DNA of 64,000 nt. It comes from Actinomadura physcomitrii (GTDB lineage: Bacteria > Actinomycetota > Actinomycetes > Streptosporangiales > Streptosporangiaceae). Location of the stretch: positions 124,001-188,000 of the forward strand of contig NZ_WBMS02000008.1 in assembly GCF_008923205.2 (NCBI RefSeq). Direction: 5' to 3'. The notes beneath the pieces were generated by a model. It ran no database searches and was not told the origin of the DNA. It saw only the letters and a list, made by a program, of their open reading frames with translations. Made by a program: the position numbers and the translations under genes. Below, piece by piece: positions 26,937 to 36,130 of the stretch (the first letter of the stretch is position 1; every line of letters begins with the position of its first letter).

Positions 26937-27770
26937 GTGAGTCCGACCCGCTCTGGGGAGCGGCGTACGCCTGTGCGCAGTCGCCGCGCAATCAAAAGCG
27001 CCGGCGCGCTAGGGCTGCTGGCGCTGTCCGCAACCGCGTGCAGCGGTGAGGCATCCCGCCTGGGCATGCCCGAGCCGATCGGCCCGCAGGCCGAGCGCAT
27101 GCTGAAGCTCTGGCAGGGTTCCTGGATCGCGGCGTTCGCCGTCGGGGCCGTCGTCTGGGGCCTGATCATCTGGGCGGTGCTGTTCCACCGCAAGCGCTCC
27201 GACGACCTGCCGCCGCAGGTCCGCTACAACATGCCGATCGAGATCCTCTACACGGCGGTCCCGTTCGTCGTCATCGCGGTCCTGTTCTACTTCACGGCGC
27301 GCGACGAGAACTACGTCGAGAAGACCACCAAGAACCCGCCGGTGGTCGTCGACGTCACCGCGTTCCAGTGGAGCTGGCAGTTCGACTACAAGGAGAAGGA
27401 CGCCGCCGGCAAGGAGCGGACCGTCGCGTCGGTCGTCGGCCAGCCGGTGAACCCGAACTCCTCCTCCGGCGCCAAGCCCGTGATGACGATCCCGGCCGGT
27501 GAGCAGGTGCGGGTGCGGCTGCACTCCAACGACGTCATCCACTCGTTCTGGGTCCCGGCGCTCCTCTACAAGAAGGACGTCATGCCGGGCTACGACAACG
27601 AGTTCGAGTTCAAGGCGACCAAGCTGGGAACCTACGAGGGCCGCTGCGCCGAGCTCTGCGGCGTCGACCACAGCCGGATGCTGTTCCAGCTGAAGGTCGT
27701 CACGCCGGCCCAGTACCAGAAGTTCATCGCCGATTCGAAGGCCGCCCTGGCCACGGGGGGTGCCCAGTGA
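26937..27770 (+). CDS. ctaC: Cytochrome c oxidase subunit II (lipoprotein)
   Basis: A 277-residue aa3 oxidase subunit that takes electrons into the CuA centre. A signal peptide ends in a lipobox with Cys35 (SATACSGE). Two transmembrane helices follow ([19 protein letters not shown] and the next segment). The CuA cupredoxin domain has [13 protein letters not shown] and C237-x3-C241 with His245 ([12 protein letters not shown]). The GTG start follows a GGGGAAGG ribosome site. Its stop overlaps the ctaD start (GTGA). Confidence 0.96.
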   Translation: MSPTRSGERRTPVRSRRAIKSAGALGLLALSATACSGEASRLGMPEPIGPQAERMLKLWQGSWIAAFAVGAVVWGLIIWAVLFHRKRSDDLPPQVRYNMPIEILYTAVPFVVIAVLFYFTARDENYVEKTTKNPPVVVDVTAFQWSWQFDYKEKDAAGKERTVASVVGQPVNPNSSSGAKPVMTIPAGEQVRVRLHSNDVIHSFWVPALLYKKDVMPGYDNEFEFKATKLGTYEGRCAELCGVDHSRMLFQLKVVTPAQYQKFIADSKAALATGGAQ

Positions 27771-29431
27771 CCACGATCAGTCACGCACCGAGCGCGCCGG
27801 TCACCACGGTCCGGACGAGCAAGGGGCGCATCGTCGCCAACTGGCTGTCGTCCACCGACCACAAGGTGATCGGCTACCTCTACCTGATCACCTCGTTCGT
27901 GATGTTCCTGTTCGGCGGCATCCTCGCGCTGGTCATCCGCGCGGAGCTGTTCAAGCCGGGCCTGCAGATCGTGAGCAACGAGCAGTACAACCAGATGTTC
28001 ACGATGCACGGCACGATCATGCTGCTGATGTTCGCGACGCCGCTCTTCGCGGGCTTCACCAACGTGATCATGCCGCTTCAGATCGGCGCGCCGGACGTCG
28101 CGTTCCCCCGGCTGAACATGCTGGCGTACTGGCTGTTCCTGTTCGGCAGCCTGATCGTCATCGCGGGCTTCCTGACCCCGGGCGGCGCGGCCAGCTTCGG
28201 CTGGTTCGCCTACGCCCCGCTGTCGGACGCGGTCCGCTCGCCGGGCGTCGGCGGTGACATGTGGGTGATGGGCCTCGCCATGTCGGGCTTCGGCACCATC
28301 ATGGGCGCGGTCAACTTCATCACCACGATCCTGTGCATGCGCGCGCCGGGCATGACGATGTTCCGGATGCCGATCTTCACGTGGAACGTCCTGCTGACCT
28401 CCATCCTGGTCCTGCTGGCGTTCCCGGTCCTCGCCGCCGCGCTGCTGGCCCTGGAGGCCGACCGCAAGCTCGGCGCGCACATCTTCGACGCCTCGCATGG
28501 CGGCGCGCTGCTCTGGCAGCACCTGTTCTGGTTCTTCGGGCATCCGGAGGTCTACATCATCGCGTTGCCCTTCTTCGGCATCGTGACGGAGATCCTGCCG
28601 GTGTTCGCCCGCAAGCCCGTCTTCGGCTACATCGGCCTGGTCTTCGCGACCATCTCCATCGCGGGCCTGTCGATCACCGTGTGGGCGCACCACATGTTCG
28701 TCACCGGCCAGGTGCTGCTGCCGTTCTTCTCCTTCATGACGTTCCTCATCGCCGTGCCCACGGGGGTGAAGTTCTTCAACTGGGTCGGGACGATCTGGCG
28801 AGGACAGCTGACGTTCGAGTCGCCGATGCTGTGGTCGCTGGGCTTCCTGGTGACGTTCCTGTTCGGCGGCCTGACCGGCGTCATCCTGGCCTCCCCGCCG
28901 ATGGACTTCCAGCTGTCGGACTCCTACTTCGTCGTGGCCCACTTCCACTACGTCGTGTTCGGCACCGTGGTGTTCGCGATGTTCGCGGGCTTCTACTTCT
29001 GGTGGCCGAAGTGGACCGGCAAGATGCTGAACGACCGGCTCGGCAAGCTGCACTTCTGGCTGCTGTTCATCGGCTTCCACGGCACCTTCCTCATCCAGCA
29101 CTGGCTGGGCGCCGAGGGCATGCCGCGCCGGTACGCCGACTACGCCAAGGAGTTCGAGGGCCTGAACCAGGTGTCGTCGATCTTCGCCTTCATCCTGGCC
29201 GCGTCGATGCTGCCGTTCTTCTACAACGTGTACATCACATGGAAGAAGGGCAAGCGCGTCGAGGTCGACGACCCGTGGGGCTACGGCTCGTCGCTGGAGT
29301 GGGCCACCTCGTGCCCGCCGCCGCGGCACAACTTCAACTCGATCCCGAAGATCCGTTCCGAGCGGCCGGCGTTCGACCTGCACCACCCGCACGTGGGCGC
29401 GCAGGGCGAGCTCGCCGGGGCGAAGGAGTAG
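27767..29431 (+). CDS. ctaD: Cytochrome c oxidase subunit I
   Basis: A 554-residue, twelve-helix catalytic subunit with heme a and the heme a3-CuB site. Key motifs: [10 protein letters not shown] (heme a His), [10 protein letters not shown] (CuB His and cross-linked Tyr), [10 protein letters not shown] (CuB His pair) and [10 protein letters not shown] (heme ligands). Length is normal for actinobacteria. A GTG start overlaps ctaC. Confidence 0.97.
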   Translation: MTTISHAPSAPVTTVRTSKGRIVANWLSSTDHKVIGYLYLITSFVMFLFGGILALVIRAELFKPGLQIVSNEQYNQMFTMHGTIMLLMFATPLFAGFTNVIMPLQIGAPDVAFPRLNMLAYWLFLFGSLIVIAGFLTPGGAASFGWFAYAPLSDAVRSPGVGGDMWVMGLAMSGFGTIMGAVNFITTILCMRAPGMTMFRMPIFTWNVLLTSILVLLAFPVLAAALLALEADRKLGAHIFDASHGGALLWQHLFWFFGHPEVYIIALPFFGIVTEILPVFARKPVFGYIGLVFATISIAGLSITVWAHHMFVTGQVLLPFFSFMTFLIAVPTGVKFFNWVGTIWRGQLTFESPMLWSLGFLVTFLFGGLTGVILASPPMDFQLSDSYFVVAHFHYVVFGTVVFAMFAGFYFWWPKWTGKMLNDRLGKLHFWLLFIGFHGTFLIQHWLGAEGMPRRYADYAKEFEGLNQVSSIFAFILAASMLPFFYNVYITWKKGKRVEVDDPWGYGSSLEWATSCPPPRHNFNSIPKIRSERPAFDLHHPHVGAQGELAGAKE

Positions 29432-29434
29432 CCG

Positions 29435-29845
29435 ATGCGCGTCCAGGCGTTCATGTTCTACGGTTGCGCGGTCTTCTTCCTCGCCACCGACACCGTGTAC
29501 TGGCTCTGGTCGAACGACTGGACCGGCACGACGGCCCTCGCGCTCGCGGTCGGCCTCGCCGGGCTGATCGGGTTCTACATCCACTTCACCGTCCGGCGTC
29601 TCGAGCGGGCCAACGCGGGCCCGCTGTACGAGGACGACCCGCAGGGCGACATCGCCGACGCGGCCGGCGAGCTGGGCTTCTTCAGCCCGCACAGCTGGTG
29701 GCCGCTGTTCCTCGGCCTGTCGGCCGCGGCCGTCGCCCTCGGCGTCGTGTTCGGCTGGTGGCTGGTGATCCTCGGCGCGTGCGCCGCGATCCTGACCTCG
29801 ATCGGGCTGGTGTTCGAGTACTACCGGGGTCATTTCGCCCACTGA
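29435..29845 (+). CDS. ctaF: Cytochrome c oxidase subunit IV (actinobacterial CtaF)
   Basis: A 136-residue membrane protein with about four helices (VQAFMFYGCAVFFLATDTVY; the final WWLVILGACAAILTSIGLVF). It matches the actinobacteria-specific subunit IV. It begins three bases after ctaD and completes the ctaC-D-F operon, while ctaE is with the qcr genes. Confidence 0.93.
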   Translation: MRVQAFMFYGCAVFFLATDTVYWLWSNDWTGTTALALAVGLAGLIGFYIHFTVRRLERANAGPLYEDDPQGDIADAAGELGFFSPHSWWPLFLGLSAAAVALGVVFGWWLVILGACAAILTSIGLVFEYYRGHFAH

Positions 29846-29863
29846 TCAGTAAAAGAACCCCAA

Positions 29864-29903
29864 GGGGGGCGGTATCCGCAAATTCGCGGGTACCGCCCCT
29901 TTC
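29864..29903 (+). terminator. Terminator after ctaF
   Basis: A 14-bp stem with one G-U pair (about 29866-29879 with 29886-29899) and a T-rich tail ends the cta operon. Confidence 0.8.
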
Positions 29904-29982
29904 ACATACTGGACGTCGTCCCAGCAAATAGGGCTGGCCAGGCGAATCACTCGTCCAGGTGGGAAACGACCGGGGGGTCCAC

Positions 29983-31260
29983 GTGCGGGTGGGTGACTCA
30001 GGACCGAAGAACCGGGGAAGGCGGGCCGCCGCCGTGCTCGCGGGCGCGGGCATGGTGGCGGGCGTCGCGGGGTGCTCCGGACAGCAGGCGGTGACCGGGC
30101 GGGACGCGGTCTCGCTCGCGGTGTCGCCGGGCGGGGGCGGCGCGGCACTGCCGCCCGACAGCCCGATCGACGTGCGGGCGAAGACCGGCAGGATCGCGAA
30201 CGTCACGGTGACGACGGCGAAGGGCGCACCCGTCGAAGGCGATCTGAACGCCGATCGGACGCAGTGGCGGTCGCGCTGGTCGCTCGCGCCGGGCCAGGCC
30301 TACACGGTCGACGCGACGGCCATCGGCGAGGACGGCAAGACGCGCACCGTCCGCAGCGGCTTCACCGTCGCGACCGTGCGCAAGAGGTTCGGCGTCACCG
30401 TCGACGCGCCCTTCGACAAGGAGACCGTCGGCGTCGGCATCCCGATCGTCATGCGGTTCGACCAGGCGGTGAAGGACCGCGCGGCGGTCGAGCGGGCGCT
30501 GGAGGTGCGCTCCGACAAGCCCGTCGAGGGCGCCTGGCACTGGTTCAACGACCAGGAGGTCGTGTTCCGGCCCAAGGAGTTCTGGCCGGCGCACACCAAG
30601 GCCTCGCTCGTCGCCCACCTCAGCGGCGTGAACAACGGCAAGGGCATGTACGGCGGCAAGGACTACGCCGTGAACTTCACCGTCGGCGACTCGCACGTCT
30701 CGACGGCCGGCGAGGACACCCACAAGATGGTCGTGAAGATCAACGGGCGGAAGGTCCGGACGATCCCGACCAGCATGGGCCGCGGCGGCCAGGAGAAGTA
30801 CACCACGACCAACGGCGTCCACCTCGCCATGCAGAAGGACGACCCGGTCACCATGACCTCCGAGTGGGAGGGCTGCGGCCCCGGCTGCGCCGGCTACTAC
30901 AGCCTCACCGTGGACAAGGCGGTGAAGATCTCCGACAGCGGCGAGTACGTGCACAGCGCGCCGTGGTCGGTGGGATCCCAGGGCAGCGACAACGTCAGCC
31001 ACGGCTGCATCAACGTCAGCCCGTCCAACGCCGCGTGGTTCTACAAGCTGGCGCAGCGCGGCGACGTCGTCACCGTGACCGGCACCAGCCGGGAGCTGGC
31101 TCCGGACAACGGCTGGGGCTTCTGGCAGATGGGCTGGAGCAACTGGGTGAAGGGCAGCGCGCTGAAGCGCTCGGTGTCGACGGCCCCGCACATGGACGCC
31201 GCGACCCTCTCCGCCCAATCCGCCAACGAGGCCCAACAACCCCGCGCCAGCCATAACTAG
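29983..31260 (+). CDS. L,D-transpeptidase lipoprotein (Ig-like plus YkuD domains)
   Basis: A 425-residue exported cell-wall enzyme making 3-3 peptidoglycan cross-links. A basic N-terminus and signal peptide end in a lipobox (GVAGC). Two immunoglobulin-like domains precede the catalytic YkuD domain with active site SHGCINVSPSNA (Cys near residue 342). The C-terminal extension with NGWGFWQMGWSNW is typical of actinobacterial Ldt. GTG 29983 is preferred because GGGGGG lies six bases upstream; GTG 29959 is possible. Confidence 0.93.
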   Translation: MRVGDSGPKNRGRRAAAVLAGAGMVAGVAGCSGQQAVTGRDAVSLAVSPGGGGAALPPDSPIDVRAKTGRIANVTVTTAKGAPVEGDLNADRTQWRSRWSLAPGQAYTVDATAIGEDGKTRTVRSGFTVATVRKRFGVTVDAPFDKETVGVGIPIVMRFDQAVKDRAAVERALEVRSDKPVEGAWHWFNDQEVVFRPKEFWPAHTKASLVAHLSGVNNGKGMYGGKDYAVNFTVGDSHVSTAGEDTHKMVVKINGRKVRTIPTSMGRGGQEKYTTTNGVHLAMQKDDPVTMTSEWEGCGPGCAGYYSLTVDKAVKISDSGEYVHSAPWSVGSQGSDNVSHGCINVSPSNAAWFYKLAQRGDVVTVTGTSRELAPDNGWGFWQMGWSNWVKGSALKRSVSTAPHMDAATLSAQSANEAQQPRASHN

Positions 31261-32678
31261 TGCAGTGGGGGTGGGGGCTGGACGTCGTGCATCTTGGACC
31301 AGTTGCGGGCCATGGCTATGCGGTCGGGGCCGGACGGGTGGGTCATCCACAGCAGGTACTCGGCCGGGTTCGGGCTCGGGTCGTCGATGTTGCGGACGGA
31401 CAGCTCGTGCTGCATCGCCACGAACGTGGACGGGTCGCGGGTGAGGTCCAGGGCGTGCGCGTCGGCGCGGGCCTCGATGCGGCGGCTGACGAGGTTCTGC
31501 ACGGGGGCGGCGAGCTGCGTCCCGGCGGCGACCAGCGCGAGGACGAGCGCGATGGTGCGGGGGTCGGCGGGGCCGGTGCTCCGCGCGGTGCGGGCGGCGG
31601 GGACGTCCGGGTCGACGCCGGCGCGGCGCAGCAGCCGCGGCGAGGTCGTCAGCAGGTAGAGCAGGCACAGGCCGCCGGCCACGCCGAGCGCGCCGACGAG
31701 GGTGCCCCATAGCACGTCGTCGCGCTTGGCGTGGCCGAGCTCGTGCCCGACGATCGACTCGATCTGCGGGCGCGGCGACTTCAGCAGCGTGTCGTACAGG
31801 ACGATGCGGCGCGTCGAGCCGAACCCGGACACGTAGGCGTTCAGCGAGGTCGTCCGGCGGGACGCGTCGGCGACGAGGACGTCCTTGACGGGCACGCCGT
31901 CGCGTTTCGCCATGGCGAGCAGGTCGGTGCGCAGCGGCCCGGCGGGCAGCGAGTGGAACTTGTTGAAGACCGGCTCGACCACGACGGGGTAGATGAACGA
32001 CACGGCGACGACGAGCACGAAGCCGCCCGCGGCGGCGCCCGTCCACCAGTGGCGCGGGAAGCGGCGGACGACCGCGTACAGCAGGAGCAGCGCGATCGTG
32101 TAGATGACCCAGGTGACGCCGAGGGACTTGAGCTGGTCGACGGCCCATGCGGGCCAGCTCTGGGTGGACAGCCCGTAGCGGCGCAGGACCGACTCGCTCC
32201 AGATGTCGAACGGGAGGCCGATGACGCGCAGCAGCGTGGTGAGCGCGACGGCGGCGGCGATGACGCGCAGGGGGCGGCGGCGGACGCGCGCGGTCGTCCA
32301 GCCGATGAGGCGGGCGCCGAGCGGGGTGAAGCCGAGGACCAGGATCACGGCGAGGCCGACGGCGAGCCCGCAGTAGGCGGGCGGGTTGATCGCGCCGTCG
32401 AACGCCTTGGCGCGGGCGATCTCGCGCGGGGTGAAGTCGAGGGACGGGTCGGCGTGCACGTGCCCGCCGGGGACGCGGCCGGGCAGCGGGTTCCACGGGG
32501 TGGTGAGGGCGAGGACGGCGGCGACGCCGGCGAACAGCACGGCGGCCGTTACGGCGGCGGCGCGGCGCGGTCCCCGCATCCGGCCGGCGGCCGCGGGGCC
32601 GTCCGGGCCGGGGGCCGGGCCGTCCTGGCGGCCGGGGGGTTCGGCGACCGACGGCTCGCCGCCGTCTCCCTCGCTCAT
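31257..32678 (-). CDS. M48 family metalloprotease (Ste24/CAAX protease-like)
   Basis: A 473-residue multi-pass membrane zinc protease. A disordered Gly/Pro-rich N-terminus is followed by helices, then the zinc site VGHELGHAKRDD (near residue 312) and the Glu ligand region RRIEARADAHALDL. It resembles CAAX prenyl protease 1 homologues. Its ATG overlaps the stop of the upstream metalloprotease gene (ATGA). The 3' end overlaps the L,D-transpeptidase gene end by four bases. Confidence 0.9.
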   Translation of the reverse strand: MSEGDGGEPSVAEPPGRQDGPAPGPDGPAAAGRMRGPRRAAAVTAAVLFAGVAAVLALTTPWNPLPGRVPGGHVHADPSLDFTPREIARAKAFDGAINPPAYCGLAVGLAVILVLGFTPLGARLIGWTTARVRRRPLRVIAAAVALTTLLRVIGLPFDIWSESVLRRYGLSTQSWPAWAVDQLKSLGVTWVIYTIALLLLYAVVRRFPRHWWTGAAAGGFVLVVAVSFIYPVVVEPVFNKFHSLPAGPLRTDLLAMAKRDGVPVKDVLVADASRRTTSLNAYVSGFGSTRRIVLYDTLLKSPRPQIESIVGHELGHAKRDDVLWGTLVGALGVAGGLCLLYLLTTSPRLLRRAGVDPDVPAARTARSTGPADPRTIALVLALVAAGTQLAAPVQNLVSRRIEARADAHALDLTRDPSTFVAMQHELSVRNIDDPSPNPAEYLLWMTHPSGPDRIAMARNWSKMHDVQPPPPLH

Positions 32679-34021
32679 GTGAGCTCCTTCTTCAGGTAGT
32701 CGCGCCACTGCGCGACGAAGCGGTCGCGGCTGAGGCCGAGCACGGAGCGCAGCGCGGCGGTCTCGGAGGTCCGCCCGGCGGCCCGGTACAGCCGGACGAG
32801 CGTCGCCTCACCGTACCGGCCGGCGACCATCCGGCAGGCGAGCCAGGCCTCCTGGTAGGCCTGGGAGAGGTGGTCGGAGGAGCCGGCGAAGTCGGCGGCG
32901 GACGGCGGCGCGGACGGCGCCGGGCCCGAGCGCAGCTCGCGGCGCAGCTCGCTGGCGGCCGACCGGACGCTCACCTTCGCGTGCTTGTAGCCGACGTAGT
33001 CCGCGAAGCCCTCGATGAGCCACAGGGGAGTGGTGCGGTCGGTGGCGCCGCCGGTGGCGACGTGGGTCAGCTCGTGGGTGAGCACGACCGTGCGGCCGAG
33101 CTCGTTGAGCCGGCCGAAGGTGCCGGGGGAGACGATGACGCGGTCCTCGCCGCGGCCGCCGCCGGCGGACGGCGCGACGGTGGCGAGCGCGGCGATCTGG
33201 CCGAGGCTCTCGTCCGGCCCGGCGAGGGAGGCGGCGAGCCGCTCGTCGGCGGGGACCAGCGCGACGACCCGCTGCGCCCAGCCCTTCCCGACGACCCCGG
33301 TGACGACCGGGACCGCGGCGTCGAGGCGTTTCGCGATGCCGTCCAGCCCGCCGCCGTCGCCGATGACGAGGCTGGAGCGGCCCCGGACGACGCTCAGCGG
33401 CCCGGCGTCCCAGATCTCGGCGTCGTCGCGGTAGCCGAGGGCGGAGCCGTCGCCGACGACGGTCCAGGCGCCGGAGCGGGGCGCGAAGGTGAGGTGGCGG
33501 GCGCGGGCGACGTCGCCGCGGTCGAAGCCGCGCAGCCGGTACCGGGTCTCCACGCGGACGACGGCGGCGCCGCCCTCCGCGTTCGCCGACTCGGTGCCCG
33601 CGAAGCGCTCCGTCCAGCCGTCCAGGGGCAGCCTGCGGAGGTTGTCGTAGAGGCGGGCCTGCGCGTCCTGGAACGCGGCGGGCGCCGAGGAGACCGTGGC
33701 GAGGAACGCGGTCCGGTCGCCGGCGGCGACGGCGCGGGACCGGTTCGCGAGGACGGTGCGCGCGGTGTCCGGATCGAACGGCGCGGAGGGGCGGGCGGTG
33801 CGGGCCGCGGCCCGGGAGCCGCCGGACCGGGCGCCGAGGATTCCGGCGCCGCCGGCGGCCAGCAGCGCGGCGCCGCCCGCGCCGAGGGCGAGCGCCCTGC
33901 GCCGCGTCACGGCGGCGGGCCGCGCCAGCGGGCCGTCCGGGGGGACGGGACCGCCCCGCCGAGCGTCAGGGACGTCTTGTCCCTCGTCCTCGGCGGGGCC
34001 GTCCTGCGGGCCGTCCTCCAT
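32675..34021 (-). CDS. Exported peptidase-MA-like zinc metalloprotease, function unknown
   Basis: A 448-residue protein. After ~38 polar residues there is a twin-Arg-like TRRRALALGAGGAALLAAGG segment, which may be an export signal or anchor. The middle is an SnoaL/NTF2-like region (LANRSRAVAAGDRTAFLATV). The C-terminal half has the zinc motif LTHELTHVATG (near residue 315) and EGFADYVGY, as in MA-clan peptidases. It forms a two-gene unit with the M48 protease downstream. Substrate unknown. Confidence 0.82.
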   Translation of the reverse strand: MEDGPQDGPAEDEGQDVPDARRGGPVPPDGPLARPAAVTRRRALALGAGGAALLAAGGAGILGARSGGSRAAARTARPSAPFDPDTARTVLANRSRAVAAGDRTAFLATVSSAPAAFQDAQARLYDNLRRLPLDGWTERFAGTESANAEGGAAVVRVETRYRLRGFDRGDVARARHLTFAPRSGAWTVVGDGSALGYRDDAEIWDAGPLSVVRGRSSLVIGDGGGLDGIAKRLDAAVPVVTGVVGKGWAQRVVALVPADERLAASLAGPDESLGQIAALATVAPSAGGGRGEDRVIVSPGTFGRLNELGRTVVLTHELTHVATGGATDRTTPLWLIEGFADYVGYKHAKVSVRSAASELRRELRSGPAPSAPPSAADFAGSSDHLSQAYQEAWLACRMVAGRYGEATLVRLYRAAGRTSETAALRSVLGLSRDRFVAQWRDYLKKELT

Positions 34022-34084
34022 GCGCGAGATCCTATTGAGCCTTCCGTGGAAGCCGTGCCATCGGCGCCGTGTCGCCGTCCTGCG

Positions 34085-35047
34085 TCACGAGGCGTAGTCG
34101 GGGTAGCCGTAGCCGACCACGCTGTCGGTCGAACGCTCCCTGACCTGGACGGAGTTCCCGGTGTTGCCCTCGACGGTCTGGATGGTGCCGTCGCCGTTGT
34201 CCTTGATGACCATCCCGACGTGCTGGATGTCGTCGTCGGACTTGCCGCCGCTCCAGGAGAAGAAGACGATCGCGCCGGGCTTCGGCGTGTCGCCCCAGCG
34301 TCCGTTGTCCTGGAACCACTGGGCGTGCGCGACGGTCCAGGCGTCGCTGCCGATCTGATCGGTGAAGCCGAGCTTGTCGCCGACCCAGGAGATGAACATG
34401 TCGCACCATTCGGCGTCGCTGTACTCCTGGACGGACCCGCCGTCGCGGGCGACGGTCTCCTTGGCGCGCTCGGTGCCCTCGTACCAGTCGCCGAACTTGG
34501 TGTCGCCGTTGCCGTCGGGGGTCGCGCCGACCTGGGAGCGGGCGAGCTCGATGGCCGCCTCGGCGGTGGGACGGGACTTCTTGGAACGTTCCTTCGGGGC
34601 GGCGGCCTTCGGCGCGCTCTTCGCGGCCCGGCGGGGGGCGCTCTTTTCCGGCGCATGGTCCCGGGCGGCCCGCTCCTGCGGTGCGCGGGCGACGGCCTGG
34701 CCGGCCGAGGCGGCGGGCTCGGCGGGCCCGGGGCCGCCGAACGGCAGGACCGACGCCTGCGCGGTCGCCACGGCGGTGCCGAGGACGGCGGCGCCGACGA
34801 GCACGCCGCCGGTGGTGCGCCAGGCGGCGGCGCGGCCGTGCTTGCGGTGCCGGCCTCCCGAAGGGGCCCCGGCGGCGGCCGGTGCCGCCTTCGCGCCGGG
34901 GGCGCCGGTGACGACCTGGGCGGCGATCACCTTGGTGGCGGGGACGGTCCTCGGCGCGGGAGGCGCCTCGGGAGCGGAGGCCCGGCGGATGGGGGTGACG
35001 GGAGTCGTGCTGCTGGTGGGGCTTGCCTTGCGATGCTTGCCTGCCAC
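34085..35047 (-). CDS. CHAP-domain cell-wall amidase/endopeptidase under c-di-AMP riboswitch control
   Basis: A 320-residue protein. A basic, Pro/Ala-rich N-terminus is followed by one hydrophobic segment (TTGGVLVGAAVLGTAVATA), a Lys/Ala-rich linker and a C-terminal CHAP domain. The predicted catalytic Cys is in AEWCDMFISWVG (near residue 215), the His in IQHVGMVIK and the polar residue in TVEGNTGN. It probably cleaves peptidoglycan. The GTG at 35047 has AAGGAG upstream, placed directly after the ydaO aptamer, so expression should respond to c-di-AMP. Confidence 0.9.
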   Translation of the reverse strand: MAGKHRKASPTSSTTPVTPIRRASAPEAPPAPRTVPATKVIAAQVVTGAPGAKAAPAAAGAPSGGRHRKHGRAAAWRTTGGVLVGAAVLGTAVATAQASVLPFGGPGPAEPAASAGQAVARAPQERAARDHAPEKSAPRRAAKSAPKAAAPKERSKKSRPTAEAAIELARSQVGATPDGNGDTKFGDWYEGTERAKETVARDGGSVQEYSDAEWCDMFISWVGDKLGFTDQIGSDAWTVAHAQWFQDNGRWGDTPKPGAIVFFSWSGGKSDDDIQHVGMVIKDNGDGTIQTVEGNTGNSVQVRERSTDSVVGYGYPDYAS

Positions 35048-35061
35048 GGGGGGATCTCCTT

Positions 35062-35210
35062 GGCTTCCATGCCGCCTACCGGGTTAGCTGACGGGTTCGG
35101 GCGTGGAAGCCGCCCTACGGCCTGCGGGCAGGCCGATTCACCCCAGGGGGACATGCGTGGGTCCCCGGCTCCGCCACCGGCCTCGCGGGCACGGCGGCGG
35201 ACTCGGCGGT
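35062..35210 (-). ncRNA. ydaO/yuaA (c-di-AMP) riboswitch, proximal copy
   Basis: On the minus strand the conserved blocks appear in order: GCCGGGGACCCACG, TGGGGTGAATCGGCC, AGGGCGGC and CCGAACCCGTCAGCTAACC followed by GGTAGGCGG. A closing GGCTTCCA/TGGAAGCC pair frames the last block. These are the hallmark ydaO sequences. The aptamer ends about 15 bases before the GTG of the CHAP-domain gene, overlapping the zone that would expose or hide its ribosome site. Confidence 0.93.
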
Positions 35211-35261
35211 GGCGCGCCCGGGGGCGGGCGCGCCGGTTCGGTCGGGGGTCCTCTCGGGAAG

Positions 35262-35337
35262 GGGCGCCGCTGCGGCGCCCGCGGAGAGGTGAAGAAAGGG
35301 GCGGGCGCGGCCGTGCGCTCGGCGGACGACCGCGCCC
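35262..35337 (-). terminator. Two hairpins between the tandem riboswitches
   Basis: On the minus strand a stem GGGCGCGG/CCGCGCCC (arms 35330-35337 and 35303-35310) is followed by a C/T-rich run (GCCCCTTTCTTC). A second strong hairpin (35262-35280, nine-base arms) comes next. They would end transcripts that start at the distal riboswitch before the proximal one. Confidence 0.6.
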
Positions 35338-35358
35338 GGAGAGATTGATGCCGTTCGG

Positions 35359-35424
35359 CTAGGAGGCCCGTACGGGCCCGTCATCCGGCCGCGGCGGGGC
35401 GTTCTGCTGAGGGTAGGTGGACAG
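35359..35424 (-). CDS. Possible 21-residue peptide after the distal riboswitch (CTG start)
   Basis: Directly after the distal ydaO aptamer, GAAGGAG is followed at six bases by CTG and 20 further codons to a TAG, reading LSTYPQQNAPP then RPDDGPVRAS. Codon use is G/C-rich at third positions. A GTG at 35431 opens another frame of 16 codons but overlaps the ribosome site. This may be a real micro-peptide, a regulatory leader or the remnant of a lost gene. CTG starts are rare, so confidence is low. Confidence 0.22.
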   Translation of the reverse strand: MSTYPQQNAPPRPDDGPVRAS

Positions 35425-35436
35425 TGTTCACTCCTT

Positions 35437-35622
35437 CTTCCAGACGCCTACCGGGTTAGCTGTCGGGTTCGGGCGTGGAAGTGGCCCTACGGCGGCTCTC
35501 ACTGGTCGTGCCGGAAGAGCGAGCCGATTCACCCCGGTACCGGAATGTCCGTCCGGAACTACTCCGGACTCCGGTGAAGGTGGGTCCCCGGTTCCGCGCC
35601 GGGCGGCGCGGATTCGGCGCTG
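35437..35622 (-). ncRNA. ydaO/yuaA (c-di-AMP) riboswitch, distal copy
   Basis: A second full set of ydaO blocks on the minus strand: ACCGGGGACCCACC, CGGGGTGAATCGGCT, AGGGCCACTTCCACG and CCGAACCCGACAGCTAACC followed by GGTAGGCGTC. It has a longer internal arm (around 35540-35575) than the proximal copy. It ends at a strong ribosome site but no conventional gene follows before the hairpins and the second aptamer. Confidence 0.92.
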
Positions 35623-35629
35623 CCGCTGC

Positions 35630-36050
35630 GATCCTGAGGGCTTCATGGGGCCCGTGCGCGGGACCCTGTGTCCCGCGTGCGAAAGAGCGGCGCTGATGTT
35701 GTGATGGCGGCGGTCCCTTGTCCGGGGGACCGCCCGGGCCGGAGCCCTGCGTGGTCCAGCGTGGCGCGCTCTCAGCGCCATGCACGCTGTCGGCGTGCGC
35801 ACGGTGGGCCGGGCCGGCCGGGTCTCGAGGAGACCGGTGCGGCACGCTCTCCCGGTGCCGCGGGGCGACGCGTGGATCGTGCCGCCCTGGGGGACGACAC
35901 GTGGGGCGCGCCGCCCGGTCCGCGGCCGCCGATGCGCGCCGCGGGGGGCCGCGGCGTCTGGAGGGCGCCGCGTGACCAGTGCGCCTGGAGGGCGCCTGGG
36001 TGGTGACAAGGTACCAAAGCCCCATCAGAAGGCAAACCCCCCCAAAATCA
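35630..36050. other. GC-rich leader region upstream of the distal riboswitch, no clear gene
   Basis: About 420 bases without a supported gene. Overlapping open frames on both strands are Arg/Pro/Ala-rich, lack ribosome sites and one minus-strand frame runs into the riboswitch, so they look spurious. Two perfect hairpins stand out: CGCGGGAC/GTCCCGCG (35657-35677) and GGCGGTCCC/GGGACCGCC (35709-35734). They could be part of the riboswitch leader or terminate other transcripts. The riboswitch promoter should lie here but I cannot locate it. Confidence 0.5.
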
Positions 36051-36121
36051 ACAACGGACCAGGTCAGCCCTGGTCCGTTGTCGCTGGAAGGTGCGAACGG
36101 GCCCGCACGGCGGGCCCGTTC
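36051..36121 (-). terminator. Tandem terminators after the NlpC/P60 gene
   Basis: Two perfect stems: 12-bp arms 36095-36106/36110-36121 (three-base loop) and 13-bp arms 36051-36063/36069-36081 (five-base loop). They lie 10-80 bases beyond the stop of the minus-strand NlpC/P60 gene and insulate it from the riboswitch region. Confidence 0.8.
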
Positions 36122-36130
36122 ACATGATCG

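Noticed and set aside
35428..36009. A 193-residue minus-strand frame upstream of the CHAP gene
   Set aside because: It runs through the conserved distal ydaO aptamer and is Arg/Pro/His-rich without a ribosome site.
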